DNA from: RGIG3009 sp045541495
GTDB taxonomy: Bacteria; Bacillota; Clostridia; Oscillospirales; Acutalibacteraceae
Length of the DNA stretch: 64,000 bases
NCBI GenBank assembly: GCA_045541495.1
Contig: JAZQJE010000040.1
Span: 6,603-70,602, forward strand
Reading direction: 5' to 3'
Position numbers and translations under genes: made by a program. This document shows, piece by piece, positions 1 through 8,431 of the stretch (position 1 is its first letter; every line of letters begins with the position of its first letter). Below the pieces are notes generated by a model. The model saw only the letters and a list, made by a program, of their open reading frames with translations, was not told the DNA's origin and did no database searches.

Positions 1-443
1 ACAAAATGAACCGTGGCACCCGTAACTTTTACACCGTATGCCAATGCCGCTTCGTGAACATGCAAACCGTAAAATCCTTTGCCGCAAAAAGACGGAATCA
101 ACGAGGGATGGACATTCACGATACGGCGAGGATATCGCCGTGTAAAATTCTCGCTGAGGATCGACATAAATCCTGCTAAAACAATCAGATCGATATGGTT
201 TTTTTCCAGCAACCTCACAATAGCCTGCTCAAAAGCTTCATGAGAGCCACAATCTTTTTTCAGCACGACCGCTGTGGCGATATTCGCGTGCCGAGCGCGT
301 TCCAGCGCATAGGCATCCGCTTTGTTGGCGATCACCAACGTGATCTTGCCACTGGAGATTTCGCCGCGATCTTGTGCGTCAATCAACGCTTGCAAGTTGG
401 TGCCGCCGCCAGAAACCAAAACGGCAATGTTGGCAATACTCAT
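1..443 (-). CDS. purN: Phosphoribosylglycinamide formyltransferase, C-terminal part cut by window edge
   Basis: PurN transfers a formyl group from 10-formyl-THF to GAR, the third step of purine synthesis, in the cytosol. The reading frame is open to the left edge, so the C-terminus is missing. The N-terminus reads MSIANIAVLVSGGGTNLQAL, with the family's GGGTNLQ phosphate-binding loop. Further on comes NVHPSLIPSF, the HPSLLPSF-like signature carrying the catalytic His. The ATG overlaps the purM stop as ATGA, so the two are translationally coupled. This gene is the last complete-looking member of the purE-C-F-M-N operon inside the window; purH and purD may follow beyond the edge, which cannot be seen. 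Confidence 0.93.
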   Translation of the reverse strand, partial: MSIANIAVLVSGGGTNLQALIDAQDRGEISSGKITLVIANKADAYALERARHANIATAVVLKKDCGSHEAFEQAIVRLLEKNHIDLIVLAGFMSILSENFTRRYPRRIVNVHPSLIPSFCGKGFYGLHVHEAALAYGVKVTGATVHF

Positions 444-1480
444 AAGATCACCCGCTCATCGGAACGAACGATCTCGCCGATCACATAAGCGTCTTCTCCA
501 TTTTCCTTGAGAATGGACAAGGATTTTTCCACCTCTTCTTTGGCAACAACAATGCTCATACCAACGCCCATATTGAAGGTGTTGAACATATCCCGCTCGC
601 TGATATTGCCGGTTTTCGCGATCAAATTAAAAATAGGCAGAATTTTGACCGCGTTCTTATTGATCTTCGCACCGAGACCTTCGGGAATACTGCGCGGAAT
701 ATTTTCATAAAAACCGCCACCGGTGATATGGGAAATTCCTTTTACTTTCACTTGTTCTAACAAGGCCAGCACCGGTTTGACATAAATGCGGGTAGGCGTC
801 AACAGTGTTTCGCCGATGGATTTGCCGCCCAATTCCGCTAAGGGAGATTGTAAATCGGCGTTTTCCACATCAAACACCTTGCGTACCAACGAAAAACCGT
901 TGGAGTGAACACCCGAAGACGGCAAGGCGATGACAACATCGCTCTCACACATGGTCGAGTTATCGATAATCTTGCTCTTATCAACCACACCGGTGCAGTA
1001 ACCTGCTAAGTCGTATTCGTCTATGGGATAAAAACCGGGCATTTCTGCCGTTTCGCCGCCGATCAGCGCCGCGCCCGATTGCACACAACCTTCACAAACA
1101 CCTTTCACAATATCCGCAATACGCTCAGGGATATTTTTACCGCAGGCGATATAGTCGAGGAAAAAGAGTGGTTTGGCACCGGCGCAAATGATGTCGTTCA
1201 CACACATCGCCACACAATCGATCCCCACCGTATCATGCTTATCCATTAAAAAGGCGATTTTTAGTTTTGTGCCCACACCGTCGGTACCACTGACCAATAC
1301 AGGACGGGTCATACCGGTAACATCCAGTTCAAATAAACCGCCGAAACCGCCTACATCGGAACAAACACCGCTTGTCATAGTTTTGGCAATGTGCTGTTTC
1401 ATCAATTCTACCGCGCGGTATCCGGCGGTGATATCCACGCCAGCGGCGGCGTAACTTTCAGAGCGAGATTGTGTATTCAT
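440..1480 (-). CDS. purM: Phosphoribosylformylglycinamidine cyclo-ligase (AIR synthetase)
   Basis: PurM closes the imidazole ring, converting FGAM to AIR with ATP in the fifth step of purine synthesis. The protein is about 346 residues, normal for the family. It has the DGVGTKLK substrate/ATP-binding motif, the MCVNDI segment and the GGETAEMPG glycine-rich loop. The chosen ATG (MNTQSRS) follows GGAGAGG by a good distance; an in-frame ATG 11 codons upstream lies inside the end of purF and lacks a site. It sits 2 bases after purF and overlaps purN by 4 bases, typical of tight operon coupling. Confidence 0.95.
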   Translation of the reverse strand: MNTQSRSESYAAAGVDITAGYRAVELMKQHIAKTMTSGVCSDVGGFGGLFELDVTGMTRPVLVSGTDGVGTKLKIAFLMDKHDTVGIDCVAMCVNDIICAGAKPLFFLDYIACGKNIPERIADIVKGVCEGCVQSGAALIGGETAEMPGFYPIDEYDLAGYCTGVVDKSKIIDNSTMCESDVVIALPSSGVHSNGFSLVRKVFDVENADLQSPLAELGGKSIGETLLTPTRIYVKPVLALLEQVKVKGISHITGGGFYENIPRSIPEGLGAKINKNAVKILPIFNLIAKTGNISERDMFNTFNMGVGMSIVVAKEEVEKSLSILKENGEDAYVIGEIVRSDERVIL

Positions 1481-1482
1481 AC

Positions 1483-2907
1483 TTATTCCTCTCCATTCCA
1501 GCAATAGGTACACAGTTTACAAGGCTCTAAGCCAATGGCTTTGATAACCCCTTCCAACGATTGAAATTCCAGCGAAGCAAAGTGGAGTTTATCGCAGATG
1601 GCTTTGCGCAAATTTTTTCCCCGTTCGGTGGAAGAGTCGCTGTATTCTTTGATGTAGTTGAGCCCCTCTTCCCCTTCCAGTTCCACAATGACCTGACGGG
1701 CAATCAGATCCATATCTCCTGTTGCGCGGGAGAAATTGAGGTATTTGCATCCGTACATGATAGGCGGACAAGCCGAACGCATATGTACAGACTTAGCGCC
1801 GTTATCATACAGAAAATCCACCGTCCCTTTCAATTGCGTGCCACGAACAATGGAATCATCCACAAACAACAAATTCTTGCCCTCGATCAACTCGTGGACG
1901 GGAATCTGTTTCATTTTGGCCACACGACTGCGTTCGGTTTGTTTTGAAGACATGAAACTGCGGGGCCATGTCGGGGTATATTTGATAAAGGGACGGGAGA
2001 AAGGTATACCGCTCTTATTAGCATATCCGATAGCGTGAGGGGTACCCGAATCCGGTACACCACTCACATAATCGATATCCTTTAAATCCCCGTTGGCGGC
2101 ATCGTTTTCTGCCATGATCTCGCCGTTTCGATACCGCATAATTTCCACATTGATTCCCTCGTAGTTGGAGGTGGAATAGCCGTAATAGGACCATAAAAAC
2201 GCGCAAATACGCATTTTGTCACGCGGCGGAGCCAATTGCTCCATGGTGGTGGCAGTTAGTCGAACAATCTCACCGGGCCCCAGTTCTTTTGCATCGGTAT
2301 AGTCCAGTTTTTTATAAGCAAAGGATTCAAAAGAAACACAATAGCCGTGTTCATTTTTACCGATCAGTACAGGCAACCGCCCCAACAGATCGCGTGCGGC
2401 AATAATCTCGCCATTGTCGCACAAGATCAAAATGGAAGCCGTCCCTTCGATGGATTCTTGCGCGAAACGGATTCCTTCTTCGAAAGAGGATTTTTGACCG
2501 ATAAGAGCGGCGATGAGTTCCGTACTGTTGATGGCGCCGCTGGTCATGGCATTAAAATGGCCGCCGCCGAAAGACAGGTATTCTTTGATCAGTTTATCCG
2601 AGTTATTCACAACGCCGATGGTACAGATGGCATAGGTTCCCAAACCCGAGCGCACCAACAGCGGTTGCGGATCCGCATCGCTGATGCAGCCAATGGCCGC
2701 GTTGCCTTGCATCTCCTCAAAGACGTCCTCAAACTTCGTACGGAAAGGGGAATTCTCAATATTATGGATCTCCCGTTGCAATCCGATTTTCGCGTCGCAA
2801 GCCGCCATTCCTCCGCGCCGAGTTCCTAAGTGAGAGTGGTAATCCGTTCCGAAAAATACATCGGATATGGCATCATGGTCACAGACCGCACCGAAAAAAC
2901 CGCCCAT
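1483..2907 (-). CDS. purF: Amidophosphoribosyltransferase-like protein with degenerate glutaminase domain
   Basis: By position and C-terminal half this is the PRPP amidotransferase that starts purine synthesis. The PRTase domain is intact: GVPDSGTPHAIGYA and the PRPP loop LLFVDDSIVRGTQ. The N-terminal Ntn-glutaminase half is not. The protein starts MGGFFGAVC, so the nucleophilic Cys expected directly after the initiator Met is Gly. The usual HRGQE segment reads TRRGGM, HVRYST-like sequence reads CISDAD, and the HNG oxyanion loop reads VNNSDK. The start is firm (AAAGGAGA, 4 bases, ATG), so no longer N-terminus restores the Cys. I recall database proteins of the same MGGFFG type labelled PurF in Bacteroidales and Clostridia. 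Whether it uses free ammonia or a partner glutaminase is inference. Confidence 0.85.
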   Translation of the reverse strand: MGGFFGAVCDHDAISDVFFGTDYHSHLGTRRGGMAACDAKIGLQREIHNIENSPFRTKFEDVFEEMQGNAAIGCISDADPQPLLVRSGLGTYAICTIGVVNNSDKLIKEYLSFGGGHFNAMTSGAINSTELIAALIGQKSSFEEGIRFAQESIEGTASILILCDNGEIIAARDLLGRLPVLIGKNEHGYCVSFESFAYKKLDYTDAKELGPGEIVRLTATTMEQLAPPRDKMRICAFLWSYYGYSTSNYEGINVEIMRYRNGEIMAENDAANGDLKDIDYVSGVPDSGTPHAIGYANKSGIPFSRPFIKYTPTWPRSFMSSKQTERSRVAKMKQIPVHELIEGKNLLFVDDSIVRGTQLKGTVDFLYDNGAKSVHMRSACPPIMYGCKYLNFSRATGDMDLIARQVIVELEGEEGLNYIKEYSDSSTERGKNLRKAICDKLHFASLEFQSLEGVIKAIGLEPCKLCTYCWNGEE

Positions 2908-2930
2908 GGTATCTCCTTTTCTCTAACAAA

Positions 2931-3617
2931 TTAAGCAAAAAACAATTCGGATAATGTCATCGGATCAATGTATTGACCGTCTTTGTATACACGCATATTG
3001 CCGGACGCGATCTCATCAATCAGCATGACTTGTCCGTCGGCATCGTAACCAAATTCAAACTTGATATCATACAAGACCAACCCTTTTTCCTTCAGGTCGT
3101 CTGCCACGATCTGGGTGATCTTTTGGGTCATCTCTTTAATATCATCGTATTGTTGGGCAGACATAACGCCCAAATCCACCAAACCATCTTTAGTAACCAG
3201 CGGATCGCCCTTCTCATCATTCTTGAAGGTAGTTTCCACGTATGCGGGCAGGTCAGCACCTTCTTCAATATAATCGCTGTAGCGACGGTAGAAACTACCA
3301 ACTGCCTTGTGACGGCAGATTACCTCAAGACCTTTACCAAAGGCTTTTGCAGGAAGAACTTCCATGGTGGTATTAGCCAAATCGGCACTGATATAGTGAG
3401 TTTTGATACCGGCGGCATTCACTTTTTCAAAGAAGTAAATGGACATACGCAGGTTTACGTCACCCACGCCGTCAATCGTCAATCCCACGGTATTTTCACC
3501 GGGATCAAACACGCCGTCTTTACCGGTACAATCATCTTTAAATTTCAACAGATAATTGCCGTTATTCAGCGCGTAAACATTTTTCGTTTTGCCTGTGTAC
3601 ACCAGTTTGTTTTCCAT
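2931..3617 (-). CDS. purC: SAICAR synthetase
   Basis: PurC joins CAIR with aspartate using ATP to give SAICAR. The 228-residue protein begins MENKLVYTGKTKNVYAL, the KTK(N/D)VY nucleotide-binding start of the family. It contains FKDDCTGKDG near residue 28 and the substrate-binding IDEIASGNMR near the C-terminus. The start follows GGGAGGA; a longer frame of ten codons has no site. It lies 23 bases after purE and 23 bases before purF, so it is the second gene of the riboswitch-controlled operon. Confidence 0.95.
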   Translation of the reverse strand: MENKLVYTGKTKNVYALNNGNYLLKFKDDCTGKDGVFDPGENTVGLTIDGVGDVNLRMSIYFFEKVNAAGIKTHYISADLANTTMEVLPAKAFGKGLEVICRHKAVGSFYRRYSDYIEEGADLPAYVETTFKNDEKGDPLVTKDGLVDLGVMSAQQYDDIKEMTQKITQIVADDLKEKGLVLYDIKFEFGYDADGQVMLIDEIASGNMRVYKDGQYIDPMTLSELFFA

Positions 3618-3640
3618 AATCCTTGTCCTCCCAAATAAAA

Positions 3641-4132
3641 TTAACAAAATTCAGCGGAGATCCGCCGATCTTTTTCCAATACTGTAGCCGCATCAGTGGC
3701 GCGTTTTTGATTTAATCTATCGGCTAAGGCCGTGTCCTCCACCGCCAAGATCTGAGCGGCAAGCAAAGCCGCATTACCGCCACCGTCTACGGCAACCGTG
3801 GCTACCGGAATCCCTGTAGGCATCTGGACCGTAGCAAGAAGGGCGTCCAACCCATCTAAATTCGCGGATTTGCAAGGAATACCGATCACCGGCAAGGTGG
3901 TATTGGCCGCAACTGCGCCCGCCAAGTGAGCCGCCATACCTGCGGCGGCGATCATGACGCCAAATCCATTCTCTCTGGCCGAACGAGAAAAAGCAGCGGC
4001 TTCTTCTGGCGTTCGATGCGCGGAATACACGTGCACTTCAAAAGGAATTTCCAACGAACGCAACATATCGGTGGTTTTGCGGATCACGGGCAGATCGCTG
4101 TCACTCCCCATAATGATACCGACTTTTTTCAT
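3641..4132 (-). CDS. purE: 5-(carboxyamino)imidazole ribonucleotide mutase (PurE class I)
   Basis: PurE moves the carboxyl group of N5-CAIR to carbon 4 to give CAIR. The 163-residue length fits class I bacterial PurE. The N-terminus has GSDSDLP, followed by HVYSAHRTPE with the catalytic His, the MIAAAGMAAHLAG loop, and PVIGIPC. PurK, which makes the N5-CAIR substrate, is not in the window. It is the promoter-proximal gene, with GGAGGA just downstream of the riboswitch terminator, so ZTP sensing should control it and all genes behind it. Confidence 0.95.
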   Translation of the reverse strand: MKKVGIIMGSDSDLPVIRKTTDMLRSLEIPFEVHVYSAHRTPEEAAAFSRSARENGFGVMIAAAGMAAHLAGAVAANTTLPVIGIPCKSANLDGLDALLATVQMPTGIPVATVAVDGGGNAALLAAQILAVEDTALADRLNQKRATDAATVLEKDRRISAEFC

Positions 4133-4150
4133 ATCGTCATCCTCCTTACA

Positions 4151-4270
4151 AAAGAAAAAGGGTGCACTTAACTTATGGGATAAAGTTAAATGCGCCCAGA
4201 CGGTCGGCTAACCGCGTTTTTTGTTCCTCTGTGGTGCTCCACATGTTGTTCCGTCAGTCGCAAAAAACGC
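4151..4270 (-). promoter_or_regulatory. ZTP (pfl-type) riboswitch with overlapping intrinsic terminator, upstream of purE
   Basis: On the minus strand a perfect 10-bp stem (GCGTTTTTTG with CAAAAAACGC) closes the conserved core GACTGACGGAAC, then a GTGG...CCAC hairpin, and after the stem comes GCCGACCGTCTGGGC. These are the two conserved blocks of the pfl/ZTP class. The final GGGCGC is also the 5' arm of a 15-position terminator stem (4160-4197; one mismatch, one GU) followed by TTTTTCTTTT. Ligand-stabilised pairing of the CTGGGC block would block the terminator, so ZTP or ZMP should switch transcription on. The aptamer spans about 4192-4270. A covariance-model search would confirm it. Confidence 0.85.
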
Positions 4271-4289
4271 TATCTTTTCAACATGTTTT

Positions 4290-4318
4290 AGTATACCATA
4301 AAGGCAAAATCCTGTCAA
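4290..4318 (-). promoter_or_regulatory. Sigma-A promoter of the pur operon
   Basis: TTGACA at 4313-4318 is followed by a 17-base spacer and TATACT at 4290-4295, both on the minus strand. Transcription would begin about ten bases before the ZTP aptamer stem. Confidence 0.85.
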
Positions 4319-4338
4319 GGCGCATTCGTCGATTTTTC

Positions 4339-5433
4339 TCATTTTTCGGCATGGGCTCGCGCTTCACAATACAAGCAGCGATAGATACCTTTTTCCGCGT
4401 TCATGAGTTTGAAAATATGATCCAGTTCTTGTTCCGTGGACGTAATACAATGAGGATTACAGCAGCGGAATGTATTGACTTCCAAACAGCCCTCATCCGG
4501 TGCGTCGCACACCTCATCGGCAGACTGGTTTAATAGTTTCAAAATCAATGCCATGCGCATATATTTGCCATTCAACACCTGTTTAAAATAACAAGCTCGG
4601 GGATCGGTATCCACCGCTACACTGATCTCATTAACACGAGGGAGCGGATGAAGAATACACATATCTGACTTGGCAGTCTTTAATTTGGCAGGAGTTAAAA
4701 TGTAACTGTCTTTTAATCGTTCATAGGTTTCCAGATCATCAAATCGTTCGCGTTGGATACGGGTCATGTACAGGACATCCAACTGTGGCATGGCTTCTTC
4801 CAACGAAACGGTTTCTGTATAGGACATCCCTTGTTTTTCAAGGATTTCCCGCTTCACATAACTAGGGATCTTTAGTTCTTCAGGAGAGATCAATACGATC
4901 TCAATATTTTGATAACGGGAAAGGGCCGCGATCAATGAATGAACGGTACGCCCGTATTTCAGATCGCCGCAAAATCCAACGGTGAGGTTGTCAAAGCCAC
5001 CTTTTTCCCGATAAATCGTCAGCAGATCCGCCAACGTTTGTGTGGGATGACAATGTCCACCGTCCCCCGCATTAATAACGGGGATCCCCGCGTGTTGTGC
5101 CGCCACATACGGCGCCCCTTCTTTAAAGTGACGCATGGCGATAATGTCCGCATAACAGCCGATCACCCGTGCCGTATCGGCAATGCTCTCGCCTTTGGAG
5201 GCCGATGAACTGGCGGCGGCGGAAAACCCGATCACACTACCACCCAGTTCCAACATCGCCGCTTCAAAACTCAAACGAGTGCGAGTAGATGGCTCAAAGA
5301 AAAGCGTGGCAAGCTTTTTTCCTTTACAGGATTCTGCATACCGAGCAGGATGGTTGATGATATCACAAGCGGTATCGATCAATTGTTGGATCTCCCGCGT
5401 TGAGAAATCAACGATATCGATCAAACTACGCAT
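4339..5433 (-). CDS. pyrB: Aspartate carbamoyltransferase catalytic chain fused to a PyrI-type zinc domain
   Basis: The enzyme condenses carbamoyl phosphate with aspartate, the committed step of UMP synthesis. Residues 1 to about 300 are a normal catalytic chain with the carbamoyl-phosphate loop FFEPSTRTRLSFE, the HPTQTLADL segment and LHPLPRVNEI. About 60 extra residues follow, with CCNPHCIT and later CLYCEA. This C-x4-C...C-x2-C pattern is that of the zinc domain of the regulatory subunit PyrI. The nucleotide-binding half of PyrI is absent, so binding of ATP/CTP is not expected. The ATG overlaps the pyrE stop (TAATG) and has GGAGGG. The function of the tail is inference. Confidence 0.93.
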   Translation of the reverse strand: MRSLIDIVDFSTREIQQLIDTACDIINHPARYAESCKGKKLATLFFEPSTRTRLSFEAAMLELGGSVIGFSAAASSSASKGESIADTARVIGCYADIIAMRHFKEGAPYVAAQHAGIPVINAGDGGHCHPTQTLADLLTIYREKGGFDNLTVGFCGDLKYGRTVHSLIAALSRYQNIEIVLISPEELKIPSYVKREILEKQGMSYTETVSLEEAMPQLDVLYMTRIQRERFDDLETYERLKDSYILTPAKLKTAKSDMCILHPLPRVNEISVAVDTDPRACYFKQVLNGKYMRMALILKLLNQSADEVCDAPDEGCLEVNTFRCCNPHCITSTEQELDHIFKLMNAEKGIYRCLYCEARAHAEK

Positions 5434-6074
5434 TAGTTTCCCTCCGCGCTGATCCAACTTTCATCGGAGGGATTGTTGCGGAAAGCGATCAGTTTTTTTA
5501 CATCTTCGGGACGAATGTACCCTTCTTCAGCAGCGACCTCGGCAATCACATCAAAATTTGTCAACGACACGTTTTTGACATTGGCAGCGGACAACCGTTC
5601 AATCCCTTTTTTCATGCCATAGGTAAAGATGCTGACAATGCCGAGTACGTCCGCTCCCGCTTCTCGCAGTACATTGACTACTTCCAACACACTACCGCCG
5701 GTGGAAATCAAATCCTCCACCACCACGACTTTTTGTCCTTTTTCCAAACGGCCTTCGATCTGGTTTTGTCGGCCGTGATCTTTAGCGCCGGAGCGGACAT
5801 AGCCCATGGGGAGTCCTAAAATATGACCGGTGATGGCCGCGTGAGCAATGCCGGCAGTGGAAGTTCCCATCAAAACTTCAACATCCGGATAGTATTTCTT
5901 GATAGTTTCCGCCAATCCGTTTTCCACATCTAAACGTACTTCGGGCGCCGTCAAGGTCAACCGATTATCACAATATACGGGGCTTTTGATGCCACTCGCC
6001 CAGGTAAAGGGCTCGTTGGGGCGAAAAAACACCGCTTTGATTTTGAGAAGATCTTTTGCAATTAACTTTTCCAT
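5433..6074 (-). CDS. pyrE: Orotate phosphoribosyltransferase
   Basis: PyrE attaches PRPP to orotate to make OMP. The 213-residue protein carries the type I PRTase PRPP loop VVVVEDLISTGGS near residue 120, and FTWASGIKSPVYCDNR near the start, the substrate-binding segment of this family. The start has AAAGGAGA. It overlaps pyrB by one base and lies 14 bases after pyrF, in the middle of the pyr operon. Confidence 0.95.
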   Translation of the reverse strand: MEKLIAKDLLKIKAVFFRPNEPFTWASGIKSPVYCDNRLTLTAPEVRLDVENGLAETIKKYYPDVEVLMGTSTAGIAHAAITGHILGLPMGYVRSGAKDHGRQNQIEGRLEKGQKVVVVEDLISTGGSVLEVVNVLREAGADVLGIVSIFTYGMKKGIERLSAANVKNVSLTNFDVIAEVAAEEGYIRPEDVKKLIAFRNNPSDESWISAEGN

Positions 6075-6088
6075 AGTTTTTCTCTCCT

Positions 6089-6787
6089 TTAATCCACAAA
6101 TTCAGCAACACAACGGTCATAAGCGGCAACAGGATCTTCGGCCCCCGTAATAGGACGACCCACCACAATATAATCCGAACCGATCTTTTTCGCTTCGGCG
6201 GGGGTCATGACGCGTTTTTGATCACCGATATCTCCATCGGCAAAACGAACACCGGGGGTAACGGTCAAAAACTCGTTTCCGCAGATATCATGCACTTTAC
6301 CCGCTTCCAACGGAGAACACACCACGCCGTCCAAACCGGCTTTTTTGGCGTTGGCCGCATAGTGCATAACCACTTTATCGATGGGTTCATGGATCAACAG
6401 ATCCTGTTCCATGCTTTCCTGGTCAGTGGAAGTTAGTTGTGTTACGGCAATCAGCAACGGCCGTGTGCCGTCGGGACGTGTTAACCCGTCCAGTGCCGCT
6501 TCCATCATGCGCACGGTACCGCCCGCATGAAGATTGCACAGATCCACATCCAGATTGGACAGAACAGCCATGGATTTTTTCACTGTATTGGGAATATCAT
6601 GCAGTTTCAGATCCAAAAACACTTTATGGCCTCTTTTTTTGATCTCCCGCACAATTTGAGGGCCCTCCGCATAGAACAATTCCATGCCGATCTTAACGAA
6701 CGGTTTGCGACCGGTAAATTTGTCCAAAAACGCAAAAACCTGTTCTGCTCCGGCAAAGTCACATGCCACAATAACATCTTTACCCAT
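6089..6787 (-). CDS. pyrF: Orotidine 5'-phosphate decarboxylase
   Basis: PyrF decarboxylates OMP to UMP, the last step of the pathway. The 232-residue protein has VACDFAG at the start, FVKIGMELF, and the catalytic DLKLHDIPNTV segment (Lys and Asp of the DxKxxD motif). VTPGVRF and the YIVVGRPI phosphate-binding loop lie near the C-terminus. The start has CGGAGGAG. It begins 1 base after pyrD ends. Confidence 0.95.
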   Translation of the reverse strand: MGKDVIVACDFAGAEQVFAFLDKFTGRKPFVKIGMELFYAEGPQIVREIKKRGHKVFLDLKLHDIPNTVKKSMAVLSNLDVDLCNLHAGGTVRMMEAALDGLTRPDGTRPLLIAVTQLTSTDQESMEQDLLIHEPIDKVVMHYAANAKKAGLDGVVCSPLEAGKVHDICGNEFLTVTPGVRFADGDIGDQKRVMTPAEAKKIGSDYIVVGRPITGAEDPVAAYDRCVAEFVD

Positions 6788-6788
6788 A

Positions 6789-7700
6789 TTATTTCACTCC
6801 TCCGATGATACTGTTTAAATCGTTAATCCCGTATTTATCCATCACTTGAGGTAATGTCTCAATTATATCGCGGCAAACATAAGGATCAATCAAATTGGCT
6901 GCACCCACCTCCACGGCGGTAGCACCTGCCAACATCATTTCGATCACATCCTCTGCACTACTGACACCGCCCATGCCAATAACGGGAATTTTCACCTCTT
7001 GCGCCACTTGATAAACCATGCGCACTGCTACCGGGAAGATCGCGCTTCCCGAAAAGCCGCCCATTTTATTGGCAATCACAGGTTTTCGCGTGTGCAGATC
7101 AATACGCATTCCCAACATGGTGTTAATCAAACTGATACCATCCGCACCCGCTTGTTCACAAGCTTTGGCGATGGATACAATATCGGTTACGTTGGGCGAT
7201 AATTTCACAATAACCGGTTTGGTGGTGACTTGTTTCACCGCTTTCGTTACTTCGGCGGCAGCTTCGGGCGACGTGCCGAAACTCATTCCTCCACCATGTA
7301 CGTTGGGACAACTGACATTCACTTCCAGCCATCCCACCTGATCGCAATCGTTAAGCTTTTCGCAAGTATGGGCGTAGTCAGAAACAGAAAAACCGCTGAC
7401 ATTAGCCATAACCTTTTTTTGAAAACAGTGCGCCAGTTTCGGCAGTTCTTCGGCGATTACTTTATCCACACCGGGATTTTGCAATCCAACGGCATTGATC
7501 ATTCCCGCCGTACACTCCGCAATACGAGGTGTGGGATTGCCGAAACGGGGATCTTTGGTAGTACCTTTGAAAGAAAACGTACCTAACACATTGATATCAT
7601 ACAATTCGGCAAACTCATAACCATAGCCAAAGGTGCCGCTGGCGGGAATAACAGGATTATCCAACGCAATACCGCACAGATCTACACTCAAGCGTCCCAT
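6789..7700 (-). CDS. pyrD: Dihydroorotate dehydrogenase, class 1B catalytic subunit
   Basis: The FMN subunit oxidises dihydroorotate to orotate and passes electrons to PyrK. The start MGRLSVDLCG with AAAAGGAGGAG upstream gives 303 residues, normal for class 1B; an upstream frame extension lies inside pyrK. Visible motifs are NPVIPASGTFGYG, NAVGLQNPG and VNVSCPNVHGGG with the catalytic Cys of class 1 enzymes. GMGGVSSAED and AVEVGAAN lie near the C-terminus. It overlaps pyrK by 13 bases, fitting a PyrD2-PyrK2 complex that feeds NAD+. Confidence 0.95.
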   Translation of the reverse strand: MGRLSVDLCGIALDNPVIPASGTFGYGYEFAELYDINVLGTFSFKGTTKDPRFGNPTPRIAECTAGMINAVGLQNPGVDKVIAEELPKLAHCFQKKVMANVSGFSVSDYAHTCEKLNDCDQVGWLEVNVSCPNVHGGGMSFGTSPEAAAEVTKAVKQVTTKPVIVKLSPNVTDIVSIAKACEQAGADGISLINTMLGMRIDLHTRKPVIANKMGGFSGSAIFPVAVRMVYQVAQEVKIPVIGMGGVSSAEDVIEMMLAGATAVEVGAANLIDPYVCRDIIETLPQVMDKYGINDLNSIIGGVK

Positions 7701-8422
7701 AGGATCTCCTCCTTTTGCAATACAGGACCGTCTTTGCAAATGCGTTTGTAGCCGGTAATGGTTTTGCAGGAGCAACCCATACACGCGCCAAACCCGCAAC
7801 CCATGCGTTCTTCAAAACTGAATTGCCCGCTGGTAACAGCGGTATTGTATACCGCTTTGAGCATCGGTTCGGGACCGCAAGTGTAAAAATAGGAATATGT
7901 TTTTTCGCTCAAGGCATGGGTGGCAAACCCTTTCACACCATATGAGCCGTCGACCGTGGTCACCGTCACATCGGCACCTAACTCCTGAAACTCATGTTCG
8001 TAAAACACTTCGGCTTTGGTATTGAAGCCGAGAATGACCGAGACATTCTTCCCTTGGGCAATCAAGTGTTTGGCCAACATATACAAAGGTGGAACGCCCA
8101 CACCGCCACCGAGCAATACGGGACAGTCACCCGAAAGAGAGGTATCGTATCCATTACCCAGTCCCGTAAGGATATCCAGTGTACCAGCCGTCATGTGGGA
8201 TAACTGCTCAGTCCCCTTCCCTACCACCTTGTAAAGTATGGTAACGGCGGATGCGTCGCAATCACATACCGAGATGGGACGGCGAAGATACTTTCCTTCT
8301 AATTTGATATTGATGAATTGACCGGGTGCGATGATAGCAGATGTATCCCCTTGCAACACCATTTTATATACCGTATCGGTCAACGGTATATTGGTCACGA
8401 TCTCAAACAGACTTTGTTTCAT
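7688..8422 (-). CDS. pyrK: Dihydroorotate dehydrogenase electron transfer subunit
   Basis: PyrK carries FAD and a [2Fe-2S] cluster and links PyrD to NAD+. The N-terminal flavin domain contains RRPISVCD, followed by the GGGVGVPPLY nucleotide-binding loop. The C-terminal cluster motif is CGFGACMGCSC plus a later Cys in YKRICKDGPV. I take the ATG at 8422 (GAGG, 5 bases upstream) over an in-frame GTG two codons earlier. It is 9 bases after carB and overlaps pyrD. Confidence 0.94.
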   Translation of the reverse strand: MKQSLFEIVTNIPLTDTVYKMVLQGDTSAIIAPGQFINIKLEGKYLRRPISVCDCDASAVTILYKVVGKGTEQLSHMTAGTLDILTGLGNGYDTSLSGDCPVLLGGGVGVPPLYMLAKHLIAQGKNVSVILGFNTKAEVFYEHEFQELGADVTVTTVDGSYGVKGFATHALSEKTYSYFYTCGPEPMLKAVYNTAVTSGQFSFEERMGCGFGACMGCSCKTITGYKRICKDGPVLQKEEILWDA

Positions 8423-8431
8423 AAGCACCTC

